A model generated the notes under the pieces. That model was not told the DNA's origin, searched no databases, and saw nothing but the letters and a program-made list of their open reading frames with translations. This document shows positions 42,391-51,581 of a stretch of 64,000 bases of DNA, piece by piece (the stretch's first letter is position 1; the number at the start of each line of letters is the position of its first letter). Origin of the DNA: Castellaniella sp040276085 (lineage in GTDB: Bacteria > Pseudomonadota > Gammaproteobacteria > Burkholderiales > Burkholderiaceae_B); contig NZ_JBELOK010000005.1 of assembly GCF_040276085.1 (NCBI RefSeq), positions 222,437-286,436 on the forward strand, written 5' to 3'. A program made the position numbers and the translations under genes.

Positions 42391-43405
42391 GTTCTTCTTC
42401 GGCCTGACCCAACAAGACCAACGCGAGGCCCTGGAGTTCGGCCGTGCCAAAACGGGGCGCCCGGCCCACTTGTTGGAAAAGGACATCTGGGTCGTATGGA
42501 CGTTGGGCGCTTTGTTCGACTCGCCGATCGCAACCGACCTGACCTTCAAAGGTGGCACATCATTGTCAAAGGTCTACAAGGTGATCGATCGATTCTCCGA
42601 AGACATCGACTTGACCTACAACATTCGCAAGTTGATTCCCGACCTGACTGGCGAGCAAAGCGATCTGCCAGCCAGTAGAAGCCAGGCCAGCAAATGGACC
42701 CAGGCCGTGCGGCATAGGCTGCCAGGCTGGATCACACAAAATATACAGCCCGTCATAATGGCAGCCCTGGAACACGCCCAGCTGGACGCCCATGCCGAAT
42801 TGAGCGGACCCGGCAACGACAAGCTGACGCTGCGGTACCCGGCGTTAGCGCACGGCACGGGCTATGTCGCCCCCGTCATCACCCTGGAGTTCGGTGCACG
42901 CGCTACCGGTGAACCGCACCGGGTATTTCCAGTCACATGTGACATTGCACCTGAAATCAGCGGGGTCGCCTTCCCTACCGCCTCGCCACTTGTCATGGAT
43001 ATTGCCCGCACCTTTTGGGAAAAGGCCACGGCGGCGCACGTCTTTTGTGCACAGGGGCGCATTCGCAGCGAACGATACGCACGCCATTGGCATGACTTGG
43101 CGGCAATTGCGCAAAGCCCCTACTTCGCCAGCATCCTGGCCGATCAGGATGTAGCCGACGCGGTCGCCCGGCATAAGTCGTTTTTCTTCATCGAAAAGGA
43201 TGCCAACGGCCAAGTGATCGACTACACATCGGCCACCACCGGGCACCTGAAGATCGTTCCCAAAGGCCAGACCAGAGCCGCCCTCGCAGAAGACTACGCG
43301 GCCATGCTCGCCGATGATCTGCTGGTCGGTGGTACTGCATCCTTCGATGACCTTATGGGCGCATGTGCAGACCTCGAAGCCAAAGTAAACGGCGCCGTCC
43401 GATAG
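42383..43405 (+). CDS. AbiEii/AbiGii-type nucleotidyltransferase toxin
   Basis: 340 residues. The nucleotidyltransferase core reads LTFKGGTSLSKVYKVIDRFS followed by EDIDLTY. It thus has the GGTSL loop and the Asp-x-Asp metal site of DUF1814/AbiEii toxins. These modify tRNA 3' ends or other RNAs, stop growth and abort phage infection; the pair is a type IV (or related) toxin-antitoxin system. Length is normal and no lesion is seen, so it is probably active cargo of the element. Confidence 0.88.
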   Translation: MAEFFFGLTQQDQREALEFGRAKTGRPAHLLEKDIWVVWTLGALFDSPIATDLTFKGGTSLSKVYKVIDRFSEDIDLTYNIRKLIPDLTGEQSDLPASRSQASKWTQAVRHRLPGWITQNIQPVIMAALEHAQLDAHAELSGPGNDKLTLRYPALAHGTGYVAPVITLEFGARATGEPHRVFPVTCDIAPEISGVAFPTASPLVMDIARTFWEKATAAHVFCAQGRIRSERYARHWHDLAAIAQSPYFASILADQDVADAVARHKSFFFIEKDANGQVIDYTSATTGHLKIVPKGQTRAALAEDYAAMLADDLLVGGTASFDDLMGACADLEAKVNGAVR

Positions 43406-43557
43406 CAATATCAGCGCAAGCCAGAATCCGGTGGGCGGGTGGTGTTTCCCGATAGGATTGCCGGTGTCATCTTGGTGTATGGCCGGTGTCCGGCCAATTA
43501 CTCCGGCCCGTCTACACCGTATTCGGCTACAGGTGTGGCCGAAACTTTCTCTGCCCA

Positions 43558-43634
43558 ATCAATGGCTTGCGCAATTACAGTGTCCTATTTGTCCTGTAAA
43601 TCGACAATCGACGGTCTCTGTGCAAGCCATTGAT
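43558..43634. repeat. 13-base inverted repeat with 51-base spacer
   Basis: ATCAATGGCTTGC at 43558-43570 and its exact complement GCAAGCCATTGAT at 43622-43634. The spacer contains a TGTCCTAT/TTGTCCTGT direct duplication. It could fold as a long hairpin RNA or be a recombination relic. Confidence 0.6.
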
Positions 43635-43729
43635 CCACAAAGCCTTTCTCCACCCCGCCAGCGGTGCATCATGTGTGGGACGTTTAAGGCCACAAATGAG
43701 CGCCAGCGAATTTGGGGACAAACGGCCCA

Positions 43730-43825
43730 GCCTGACCGGAAACCGGGCAGGCAGCGTCACCGATCAAGGCCCGGACAATGCCGGGCCAGCATGCAGTGCA
43801 GCTCTAGGCCGGAACCACCCGGCCT
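43730..43825. repeat. three consecutive G+C-rich hairpins
   Basis: Hairpin 1 is at 43730-43752 (GCCTG-A-CCGG-aaa-CCGG-G-CAGGC). Hairpin 2 is at 43768-43787 (GGCCCGG-acaatg-CCGGGCC). Hairpin 3 is at 43806-43825 (AGGCCGG-aaccac-CCGGCCT). Spacing between them is 15-18 bases and loops 2 and 3 are both six bases. The array resembles a REP/BIME-like or structured-RNA element. Confidence 0.55.
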
Positions 43826-43872
43826 GTGTCGCGCAACCGTCGCTATCGAATATTGCTATAGAAGGGGCCCTC

Positions 43873-44005
43873 ATGAATGCTGCACAGCTTCAATTCCACG
43901 TCGATTCTCGTCTGGCTACGCTGTCGAGTCAGGAGTACAGATCGACCGGAGCGTGCGCTGAAAGAACTGGTAGGCAACGCTTGGGATGCCGATGCAGATC
44001 AGGTA
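43873..44005 (+). pseudogene. 5' fragment of a GHKL (Hsp90-like) ATPase gene
   Basis: From ATG 43873 the frame reads MNAAQLQFHVDSRLA and then EYRST. After a one-base shift near 43943 it continues RALKELVGNAWDADADQV, the N-box of GHKL ATPases (the conserved E-L-x-D-N-A-x-D-A-x-A pattern, with Gly for Asp). Nothing of the remaining domain follows; IS-derived sequence takes over. Such ATPases occur in several phage-defence loci, but only this relic is left. Confidence 0.65.
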
Positions 44006-44029
44006 GGTAATGGCTATGGTTCCGGCGGC

Positions 44030-44176
44030 GGCAGTGATAAGGCAGCCATCAAACTGCTGTGGTTGGCGCTCAGAAATGTGCTGGCCAAGCCCTCTCAGTC
44101 TGTTCATACTTGGAAGGCGGCGATGAACCAGTTTGCCATCCTGTTCGGTGAACGGTTCACTGAGGCCAGAGATTAA
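44030..44176 (+). pseudogene. 3' fragment of an IS256-family transposase
   Basis: KAAIKLLWLALRNVLAKPSQ followed by TWKAAMNQFAILFGERF is the characteristic C terminus of IS256-family (mutator) transposases. Only about 46 codons and the stop at 44174-44176 remain; the 5' part and any inverted repeats are gone. It directly adjoins the GHKL fragment, so the IS probably cut that gene. Confidence 0.72.
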
Positions 44177-44228
44177 ACGATGTTAAATCGCCTCGCCCAC
44201 AAAAAATCTGACACTCCCGGATGGTGAA

Positions 44229-46805
44229 ATGAGCATTTCAATAAGCACTTTGAACAAATGGTTTTCAGAGCGCCCCCAGTGGCTCCAGATTGCTGCTGCT
44301 CGGCTGCTTCAGCAGTCTGAGCTTACTAACAAAGACATCTCTGAGCTCGCAGCCCTGTGCCAACAGGAGGCCGCCGGCAAATTGCCCAAAACGACCTGTA
44401 CCTTTCCCGCTACCGCGTTCTCCCAGGGCGCAGCAGGCACTCTACGTTTGTGTTCAATCAGTGATGTCGAAGGAGTAAACGCCCTTGCCCCAAGAAAGCC
44501 ACTTGAGTTTGGCAAGGGCAATATCACGATTGTTTATGGCAACAACGGATCAGGCAAATCCGGTTACGTCAGACTCCTCAAACATGTATGTGGAGCCCGC
44601 GAGATGGGTACCCTCCACCGAAATGTCTATAAGCCCGGCTCTGCCGTGCAAAAAGCCTGCATTTCGTTTGAGCAGGACGGCATTTCGAAGACCTATACTT
44701 GGTCCGGACAAGGCATCTGCGATGATCTCAGCAGCGTTGATATTTTCGACACATCGTTTGGCAAGGTCTTTGTCAGCAGCGAAGACGAGGTGCGCTACGA
44801 ACCGCCGGTTCTATCGTTTTTCAGTTCGCTCATCGTCGTATGCGAAAGGGTCGCATTGGCCTTGGACACCGAGGCTAACCAGCACCAGTCCAAAAAGCCG
44901 AATATCCCGGTTGACAAGAAGATTACCCCTGAAGGTATCTGGTATGAGGGCATCGGCGCCAAGACCGCCACCCAGGAAATCGACAAATATTGCTCATTTG
45001 GCAGCGCTGACGAGACCGAGATGCAAACGCTGCAGCAGCGACTTGACCAAAAGGCACCTGCAGAAGAAGCGAGGCGGCTGAGAAATCAGAAACAGCACAT
45101 CAGCACTCTGGTCCAGGATGCCCAAAAGTATCTAGAGCAATTATCGGACGAGAATTTTCGGCGGATCATTGCTGCCAAGAAAAGGTCGATTCTCAAAAAG
45201 ACAGCGGCAGATACGGCGGCGGAAAAGGTGTTCTCCGGCAGCGAGTTGGAAGGCATCGGGTCTGATGTCTGGAAAGAGCTATGGGAAGCGGCCCGGAACT
45301 ACTCCGTATCGGCGGCCTACAAAGAGGCCGAGTACCCGAATGTTGTTGATGATTCCCGTTGTGTCCTGTGCCACCAGACCTTGATCCAGGAAGCCAAGGT
45401 GCGGTTGGTCTCTTTCGAAAATTTCGTAAAGGGTGAACTGCAGAATGCCGCATCGGATGCGGTCAAGGAATACGAGACCGCCAGTCAAACTATCGAGGCG
45501 CTACCGACATCGGAGACGCTGAAAACACGTATCGATGCGGCTGGCATTTCACAGGATGAAGTCGCCAGCCAGGTGACGGATTTCTTTGCTCAATTGCAGG
45601 CCAGAAAAGACCTGCTCCCTGGGATCGATTCCGAAGAAGCCATTCCCGACCAGCTAATCTCGCCGAAATGGATCGAAGAAGCCAACGCCCGGTCGGAAAA
45701 CCTCGGTGAACTCGGGGCAAAATATGACGAAGACGCCAAAAACGACAATCGTGAGGAGATCAAGAAGAAGCTAAACAGCCTGCAGACCAGAAAGTGGTTG
45801 TCTGAACACCGCGCCGTCATTGATGATGAAGTCGCCCGATTGAAGCTACTGAACCAGATTCAGAAAGCCAAGAAGTCCACCAATACCAAAGCCCTGTCTC
45901 AGAATAAAGGGGAGCTGGCAGAAGCCTTGATCACGGATGCGTTCGTGCAAAGGTTCGACGCGGAGCTCAAGGCCCTGGGCGCATCTCAGGTAAAGGTCGA
46001 GCTCGTGAAGTCAAAGGTCTCCAAGGGCCGAGTTCTTCATAAGCTCCAGCTTCGGGGGGCCTCTCAGAATGGCCTCGCCGATGTGCTGAGCGAGGGAGAA
46101 AATCGGATTATTTCCATTGCGGCTTTTTTGGCCGACGTCACCGGAAAGAGCAACCAGGCTCCGTTTATCTTTGACGATCCAATATCCTCACTCGACCAAA
46201 GCTATGAGGAGGCCGTAGTTCAAAGACTGATTGAGCTGTCTCACGACAAGCAGGTCATTGTCTTTACTCACCGCCTGTCCTTGCTGGGAACGGTACGGCA
46301 TTTCGCCGAGAAAAAGACCATCAAGCCCAATGTGGTGAGCATTCGCTCTGCGGACTGGGGGACCGGAGAGCCCGCTCCCATTCCACTTTCACAGAGCGAC
46401 ATCAAATCCACCCTGAACACACTCATGCATCAGCGGTATCAGGATGCGCAGAGGGCGAGTGAAAACGGCGAGTTTGAATATGCCGAAATCTTGCTGAAGT
46501 CGATATGCAGCGACTTCAGGACATTGGTGGAGCGATCTATTGAAAATGATCTGCTGTGCGGGGTGGTTCAAAGATTCCAAAGACCAGTCCACACGTTGAA
46601 GCTCAAGGATCTGGCTAAATTGAAGGACGTGGATTGCAATCTTCTTGATTCGCTCATGACCAAATACTCAGGGTTTGAACACTCGCAGCCAACAGAATCA
46701 CCTGTGGAGCTGCCGAAGCCAGACGATCTGTTGACCGACATGACTTCATTGAAAACCTGGCGTGAGGAATACGCGAACCGCCCCACCTCAGCAGTGACTG
46801 GGTAG
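44229..46805 (+). CDS. AAA_13 / RloC-PrrC-like ABC ATPase
   Basis: 858 residues with an SMC/Rad50-like ABC ATPase split by coiled coil. Walker A GNNGSGKS is at 104-111, signature LSEGENR at about 619-625, and Walker B FIFDDPISSLD at about 646-656. A CVLCH zinc-hook-like CxxC lies near 378-381 between the coils. The last ~150 residues are helical (FRTLVERSIENDLL, later YSGFEHS), where RloC and PrrC carry their anticodon nuclease (HEPN-like) domain. It is therefore a candidate DNA-damage-sensing RNase or signalling ATPase; nuclease residues are not certain. It is first of a three-gene operon with sbcD and sbcC, with four bases to the next gene. Confidence 0.8.
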   Translation: MSISISTLNKWFSERPQWLQIAAARLLQQSELTNKDISELAALCQQEAAGKLPKTTCTFPATAFSQGAAGTLRLCSISDVEGVNALAPRKPLEFGKGNITIVYGNNGSGKSGYVRLLKHVCGAREMGTLHRNVYKPGSAVQKACISFEQDGISKTYTWSGQGICDDLSSVDIFDTSFGKVFVSSEDEVRYEPPVLSFFSSLIVVCERVALALDTEANQHQSKKPNIPVDKKITPEGIWYEGIGAKTATQEIDKYCSFGSADETEMQTLQQRLDQKAPAEEARRLRNQKQHISTLVQDAQKYLEQLSDENFRRIIAAKKRSILKKTAADTAAEKVFSGSELEGIGSDVWKELWEAARNYSVSAAYKEAEYPNVVDDSRCVLCHQTLIQEAKVRLVSFENFVKGELQNAASDAVKEYETASQTIEALPTSETLKTRIDAAGISQDEVASQVTDFFAQLQARKDLLPGIDSEEAIPDQLISPKWIEEANARSENLGELGAKYDEDAKNDNREEIKKKLNSLQTRKWLSEHRAVIDDEVARLKLLNQIQKAKKSTNTKALSQNKGELAEALITDAFVQRFDAELKALGASQVKVELVKSKVSKGRVLHKLQLRGASQNGLADVLSEGENRIISIAAFLADVTGKSNQAPFIFDDPISSLDQSYEEAVVQRLIELSHDKQVIVFTHRLSLLGTVRHFAEKKTIKPNVVSIRSADWGTGEPAPIPLSQSDIKSTLNTLMHQRYQDAQRASENGEFEYAEILLKSICSDFRTLVERSIENDLLCGVVQRFQRPVHTLKLKDLAKLKDVDCNLLDSLMTKYSGFEHSQPTESPVELPKPDDLLTDMTSLKTWREEYANRPTSAVTG

Positions 46806-46809
46806 CAGT

Positions 46810-48039
46810 ATGAGAGTTCTCCATACATCCGACTGGCATATCGGCCGCACCCTTTACGGCAGAAAACGCTACGAGGAATTCGAGGCTTTTCTGACCTGGC
46901 AGGCTGAGACGATTCAGCAGAATGCAATTGATGCCTTGCTGGTGGCGGGTGATGTCTTTGACACCAGCGCTCCGAGCAATCGCGCCCAGGAGCTCTATTA
47001 CCGGTTCTTGTGCCGGGTGGCCGCCTCATCCTGTCGGCATGTCGTTGTCGTCGCGGGCAACCACGATTCACCGTCCTTTCTCAATGCTCCCAAGGAGCTG
47101 CTCAAAGCTCTAGACGTCCACGTGGTCGGTAGTAGCACGGAATCCCCGAAAGACGAAGTGCTGGTGCTCTGTAATGAGCAGGACGCTCCGGAATTGATTG
47201 TCTGCGCCGTGCCCTACCTTCGTGACAGGGATATCCGCGTGGCGGAAGCTGGTGAGAGCGTCGAGGACAAGGAGCGGAAACTGATCGAAGGCATTCGCAC
47301 CCATTACGCCGCCGTCGCCGCCTTGGCAGAGCAGAAGAGAGAGGAACTCGGAGCCGATATTCCCATCGTTGGCATGGGGCATCTGTTCACCGCAGGCGGT
47401 CAAACCGTCGATGGTGATGGCGTGCGCGAACTCTATGTAGGCTCCCTGGCTCACGTAACGGCCGGGATTTTTCCAGCCTGCTTCAACTATCTGGCGCTTG
47501 GTCACCTCCACGTCCCACAAAAGGTGAACGGCTCCGAAACCATTCGGTACAGCGGCTCGCCTCTGCCCATGGGGTTCGGAGAGGCAAAACAGCAGAAGAG
47601 CGTTTGCCAGGTTGAGTTCCACAGCACGGCTGCATACGTACAGCTAATCGATGTGCCAATTTTTCAGAAACTTGAGCGCGTCAAAGGAGACTGGGACGAC
47701 ATCTCAAACCGCATCCTCGAATTGTCGGCGACGAACTCCCAAGGCTGGCTCGAAGTCATTTACGACGGCACTGAGGTCATCGGCGATCTGCGTGAACGCC
47801 TGGAGGCAGCGATTTCCGGCACCCAAATGGAAATTCTCCGCATAAAGAACAACCGCATCATCGACCGCGTGCTGGGACAAATCCATGAAGAGGAAACACT
47901 CGACGATTTGAACGTAAACGACGTGTTCGAACGGTGCCTCGCTGTCCATGACGTGCCCGAAGAGCAGCGGCCAGAGCTGCTTCGGGCCTATCAGGAAACG
48001 GTCTCGTCTCTCTATGAAGACGATGTGCAGGCGGAATAG
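46810..48039 (+). CDS. sbcD: nuclease SbcCD subunit D (Mre11-like)
   Basis: 409 residues, normal for SbcD. The calcineurin-like phosphoesterase motifs are LHTSDWHIG, LLVAGDVFDT, VVVAGNHDS and later FNYLALGHLH; these hold the two-manganese site. It is the nuclease subunit that opens hairpins and cuts protein-blocked DNA ends. It starts four bases after the AAA_13 gene and ends 11 bases before sbcC. This copy is on the mobile element, so it may be an accessory set rather than the housekeeping genes. Confidence 0.92.
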   Translation: MRVLHTSDWHIGRTLYGRKRYEEFEAFLTWQAETIQQNAIDALLVAGDVFDTSAPSNRAQELYYRFLCRVAASSCRHVVVVAGNHDSPSFLNAPKELLKALDVHVVGSSTESPKDEVLVLCNEQDAPELIVCAVPYLRDRDIRVAEAGESVEDKERKLIEGIRTHYAAVAALAEQKREELGADIPIVGMGHLFTAGGQTVDGDGVRELYVGSLAHVTAGIFPACFNYLALGHLHVPQKVNGSETIRYSGSPLPMGFGEAKQQKSVCQVEFHSTAAYVQLIDVPIFQKLERVKGDWDDISNRILELSATNSQGWLEVIYDGTEVIGDLRERLEAAISGTQMEILRIKNNRIIDRVLGQIHEEETLDDLNVNDVFERCLAVHDVPEEQRPELLRAYQETVSSLYEDDVQAE

Positions 48040-48050
48040 CGAGGCTGTCG

Positions 48051-51000
48051 ATGAGAATACTGCAGGTACGCTTCAAGAATCTGAACTCACTGGTCGGCGA
48101 ATGGCAAATCGACCTGATGCATCCAACCTTCGCGTCTGACGGCATCTTCGCCATCACCGGTCCCACCGGCGCGGGGAAGACCACCATCCTCGATGCTATT
48201 TGCCTCGCTCTTTACGGGCGGACGCCTCGCCTGAACAAGGTCACCAAGAGCGGAAACGAAATCATGTCCCGCCAGACCGGCGAGTGCTTTGCCGAGGTGA
48301 CCTTCGAAACCCAGACCGGGCGTTACCGCTGTCACTGGAGCCAACACCGGGCACGCAAGAAGCCGGATGGTGAACTTCAGGCCCCGAAGCACGAAATTGC
48401 CAATGCCGACTCCGGCGAAATTTTCGAATCCAAGATCAGAGGTGTAGCTGACCAGATCGAGTCGGTTACTGGCATGGACTTTGATCGTTTTACCCGCTCC
48501 ATGTTGCTGGCCCAGGGCGGCTTTGCCGCGTTCCTCCAAGCGGCACCGGATGATCGGGCTCCTATCCTGGAGCAGATAACGGGTACAGAGATCTACAGTC
48601 AGATATCCATCCGTGTCCATGAACGCCAGCGCGAAGAGAGGGAAAAACTGAACCTGCTCCAGGCTGAAACGGCAGGCATCGTGATTCTTGAGCCGGAGCA
48701 GGAACAGGAGACCCAGCAGGCACTCGAAGCAAAGCAGAAGGATGAGACAGGCCTTGCCACCAGGGCCGCTGAAACTGGGAAGGCCATAGCCTGGCTCACC
48801 GTCATCGAAGGGCTGAAGAAGGAAATCGTCAACCTGGCCGATGAAGCGAGCAAGCTGCAGGGCGATATCGAGGCGTTCAAACCGGATCGTGAAAAGCTAG
48901 GCTGGGCTGTGAGTGCCTCCTCGCTGGACGGCGCATACGCAACGCTCACAGCCACCCGCAAACAGCAGGCGGATGACAGTGCAGGCTTGAAAGCCGAGGA
49001 AGAGGCGCTTCCTGGACTGGAATCCTCCGCCAAGGAACAGGCCGAGGCACTGAAATCAGCTGAGCAACAAACTGCTCAGGCCAAAGAAGAGCTGAAAGCG
49101 GCCGCGCCTACATTGCAGAAGGTTCGCTCCCTTGATCAGAAACTCACCGATCAGAAAAAAGCTGTATCGGAAGAGGGTGAGGGCTGCAAGAAGGCTACGG
49201 CAAAAATTGATGCAGACAAAAAAGCCCGGCTCGAAGTGCATGACAAACGATCCAAGGCTCATGAGACGCTGGATCTTGTGGACGGCTATCTGAAGGAGCA
49301 TGCACAGGATGAATGGCTGATAGGTGGTCTGGCTGGCATTGAAGAACAGATCGGCGGCCTGCTCTCCAAACAAAATGAAATCGTTCAAAAAGAGGCTGCG
49401 CAGGAAGCAGCCAATACGACTCTGGAACTGGCAACAAAGTCACTAGATGGCTGTCAGAAGCAATCCGGCATTCGGAAGCAGGAACTGGAGGACGCCTTAA
49501 AACAGCTTCAGCAGGCTAAGGATGCTTTGAGCCAGCTGCTGGGAGACCGCTTGTTGCGGGAATACCGCACCAAGAAGGAAACCCTGCTGCGTGAAATGGC
49601 CTTCCTAACGAAAATTGCGGAGCTTGAAGATCACCGGGCAAAGCTGGAAGACGGCAAGCCCTGTCCACTCTGCGGTGCAACCGAGCACCCATTTGCGGAA
49701 GGGAATATCCCTGCTCCCGATGAAACCGAAAAGAAAATCGACGCTCTGACCAGGCTGATCAACAAAGCCGAGGATCAGGAGGTCGCCATCAAGAAACTCG
49801 AAGAAGCTGAAAGCCTGGCCAGCAAAAACCTGACGGAAGCTGAAAAGCTGGAGTCAGCAGCGGCTAATGACAAGAAGGCTTCCGAGAAAGCCCTAGCCGA
49901 GGTGAAGGACGGCCTAGTGAAACTCCATGCCGACTTTTCCGAACGCAGGCAGGCTGTTACTACCAAACTCCAGCCGCTTGGTATTGCGGACATCTCCGAA
50001 ACAGACATTTCATGCCTGATCGAAATCCTCAAGGCGCGGCTGAAGGCGTGGCAGACTCAGGTCAAGAACAAGGCGGACATCGAGAAACAGATGGCCAACA
50101 TCGACAGCGAGGTGAAGCGGCTGGATGCGGTTATCGAAACTCAAAGCACCTCCCTGGCCGAAAAGCTAGAGCGTTTTGAAACCTTGAAACAGGAACTCGC
50201 CGCTGGAAGTGATGAACGCAATGCACTGTACGGCGACAAGAATCCCGACGATGAGGAGCGCCGTTTCAACAAGGCGATTTCGGATGCCGAAGGTTCCGAA
50301 AAACAGGTCAGAGACCGGCACAATGAGCTCCAACAAAAATGGAATACCGCGAAGTCCCATGTCGAATCTCTGAAGAAACGCATCGAGCAACGAGAGCCGG
50401 AACTGAGGAGGCTTGAAACAGAATTCTCCGCAGCGCTCACACCTGTTGGCTTTTCAAATGAAGAACAATTCCTGGCGGCCATACTGGCCTCTGAAGCTCG
50501 GGCGGAGCTGACAGCCACGGCCAAGGATCTGGATGAGCGTCAAACGGATCTGAAGGCCAGACAGAAGGATCGGGAAACGCGCCTGGCCACGGAAATGGCC
50601 CGCAAGGTCACCGACAAGTTGCTGGAGGAGATCGAGCCCCAATTCAAGGAACAAGAGGAGGCCCTGAATGAGCTACGGGACATCATTGCCGGTCTGAAAC
50701 ACAAGTTGAGTGAAAATGCGGCTGCAAAAGAGCGGATAAAAGAAAAGCAGACAGCTATCGAAGCTCAGAAAAAAGAGTGCCGCAGGTGGGAAAACCTGCA
50801 CGAATTGATCGGCTCAGCAGACGGCAAGAAATACCGCAATTTTGCACAGGGGCTGACCTTTGAAATGATGATTGGTCACGCCAATCGGCAATTGCAGAAA
50901 ATGACCGACCGCTACTTACTGACTCGTGACGATGCTCAGCCCCTGGAGCTCAACGTCGTCGACAACTATCAGGCTGGGGAGATACGATCTACAAAGAATC

Positions 51001-51296
51001 TCTCGGGCGGTGAGAGCTTTATTGTCAGTCTATCGCTAGCGCTTGGGTTGTCCCATATGGCCAGCAAGAATGTCCGTGTGGATTCTTTGTTCCTGGATGA
51101 AGGCTTCGGCACTTTGGACGAGGACGCCCTCGACACGGCCCTGGAAACCCTCGCGAGCCTACAGAAAGAGGGCAAACTGATCGGCGTCATTTCGCATGTA
51201 CCCACTTTAAAAGAGCGAATTAGTACCCAGATCCAGATCACACCAAAAACTGGCGGGCGGAGCCAAATCACAGGACCTGGTTGCAGGTCAATCTAG
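48051..51296 (+). CDS. sbcC: nuclease SbcCD subunit C (Rad50-like)
   Basis: 1081 residues. Walker A GPTGAGKT is at 37-44. Two long coiled-coil arms flank the zinc hook CPLCGATEHPF at about 538-548. Signature LSGGESF and Walker B LFLDEGFGTLDED come near residues 985-1015. It clamps DNA ends and controls SbcD. The stop overlaps the end of the convergent frameshifted YdaS gene. The full-length frame suggests the module is functional. Confidence 0.93.
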   Translation: MRILQVRFKNLNSLVGEWQIDLMHPTFASDGIFAITGPTGAGKTTILDAICLALYGRTPRLNKVTKSGNEIMSRQTGECFAEVTFETQTGRYRCHWSQHRARKKPDGELQAPKHEIANADSGEIFESKIRGVADQIESVTGMDFDRFTRSMLLAQGGFAAFLQAAPDDRAPILEQITGTEIYSQISIRVHERQREEREKLNLLQAETAGIVILEPEQEQETQQALEAKQKDETGLATRAAETGKAIAWLTVIEGLKKEIVNLADEASKLQGDIEAFKPDREKLGWAVSASSLDGAYATLTATRKQQADDSAGLKAEEEALPGLESSAKEQAEALKSAEQQTAQAKEELKAAAPTLQKVRSLDQKLTDQKKAVSEEGEGCKKATAKIDADKKARLEVHDKRSKAHETLDLVDGYLKEHAQDEWLIGGLAGIEEQIGGLLSKQNEIVQKEAAQEAANTTLELATKSLDGCQKQSGIRKQELEDALKQLQQAKDALSQLLGDRLLREYRTKKETLLREMAFLTKIAELEDHRAKLEDGKPCPLCGATEHPFAEGNIPAPDETEKKIDALTRLINKAEDQEVAIKKLEEAESLASKNLTEAEKLESAAANDKKASEKALAEVKDGLVKLHADFSERRQAVTTKLQPLGIADISETDISCLIEILKARLKAWQTQVKNKADIEKQMANIDSEVKRLDAVIETQSTSLAEKLERFETLKQELAAGSDERNALYGDKNPDDEERRFNKAISDAEGSEKQVRDRHNELQQKWNTAKSHVESLKKRIEQREPELRRLETEFSAALTPVGFSNEEQFLAAILASEARAELTATAKDLDERQTDLKARQKDRETRLATEMARKVTDKLLEEIEPQFKEQEEALNELRDIIAGLKHKLSENAAAKERIKEKQTAIEAQKKECRRWENLHELIGSADGKKYRNFAQGLTFEMMIGHANRQLQKMTDRYLLTRDDAQPLELNVVDNYQAGEIRSTKNLSGGESFIVSLSLALGLSHMASKNVRVDSLFLDEGFGTLDEDALDTALETLASLQKEGKLIGVISHVPTLKERISTQIQITPKTGGRSQITGPGCRSI

Positions 51297-51527
51297 CCCT
51301 CCCCCCGCAACTCCGGCCAAATCTGCCACCAGTCATCCGGGCGCAACTGCTTCCGGGTGACTGCCCCCTGTTATCTCTTCGATCTCCACACAACGGATAA
51401 TCGGCACTGGGAGACTGCCTGATGCCCATCCGCTGACCACGGGCACCGGTATGCCTAGCTTATTGGCGAGCTTGGTCATCCCGCCCATCACGGCGCAGGC
51501 TTCACGAACAGGCTGAAAATCGGACAT
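51293..51527 (-). pseudogene. YdaS-like Cro-family regulator, frameshifted
   Basis: From ATG 51527 the reading is MSDFQPVREACAVMGGMTKL with ANKLGIPVPVVSGWASG and RCVEIEEITGG, a YdaS/Cro helix-turn-helix. In a run of five G the frame then shifts and ends early at 51333. Read one base over, the expected family tail (AVTRKQLRPDDWWQIWPELR) continues to a stop at 51293-51295. One extra base in the homopolymer therefore explains it: either a real mutation or an error. An IS66 copy sits seven bases upstream of the start and may have removed its promoter. Confidence 0.75.
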
Positions 51528-51581
51528 ATGTTTGTATCCGTCCGGCGAACGCACCTTGAGCCGTCCGCGCATCCGATAGAG

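Larger units (their letters stand above)
43406..43872. other. gene-free stretch rich in hairpins
   Basis: No supportable gene. The stretch holds a 13-base inverted repeat with a 51-base spacer and three consecutive G+C-rich hairpins (listed separately), plus a perfect GGCCGG-TGT-CCGGCC dyad near 43480-43500. Several overlapping frames are open only because the sequence is G+C rich. Confidence 0.5.

Noticed and set aside
43431..43961. 176-codon plus-strand frame after the AbiEii toxin
   Set aside because: It spans several hairpins and part of the GHKL fragment in the wrong frame and shows no domain.
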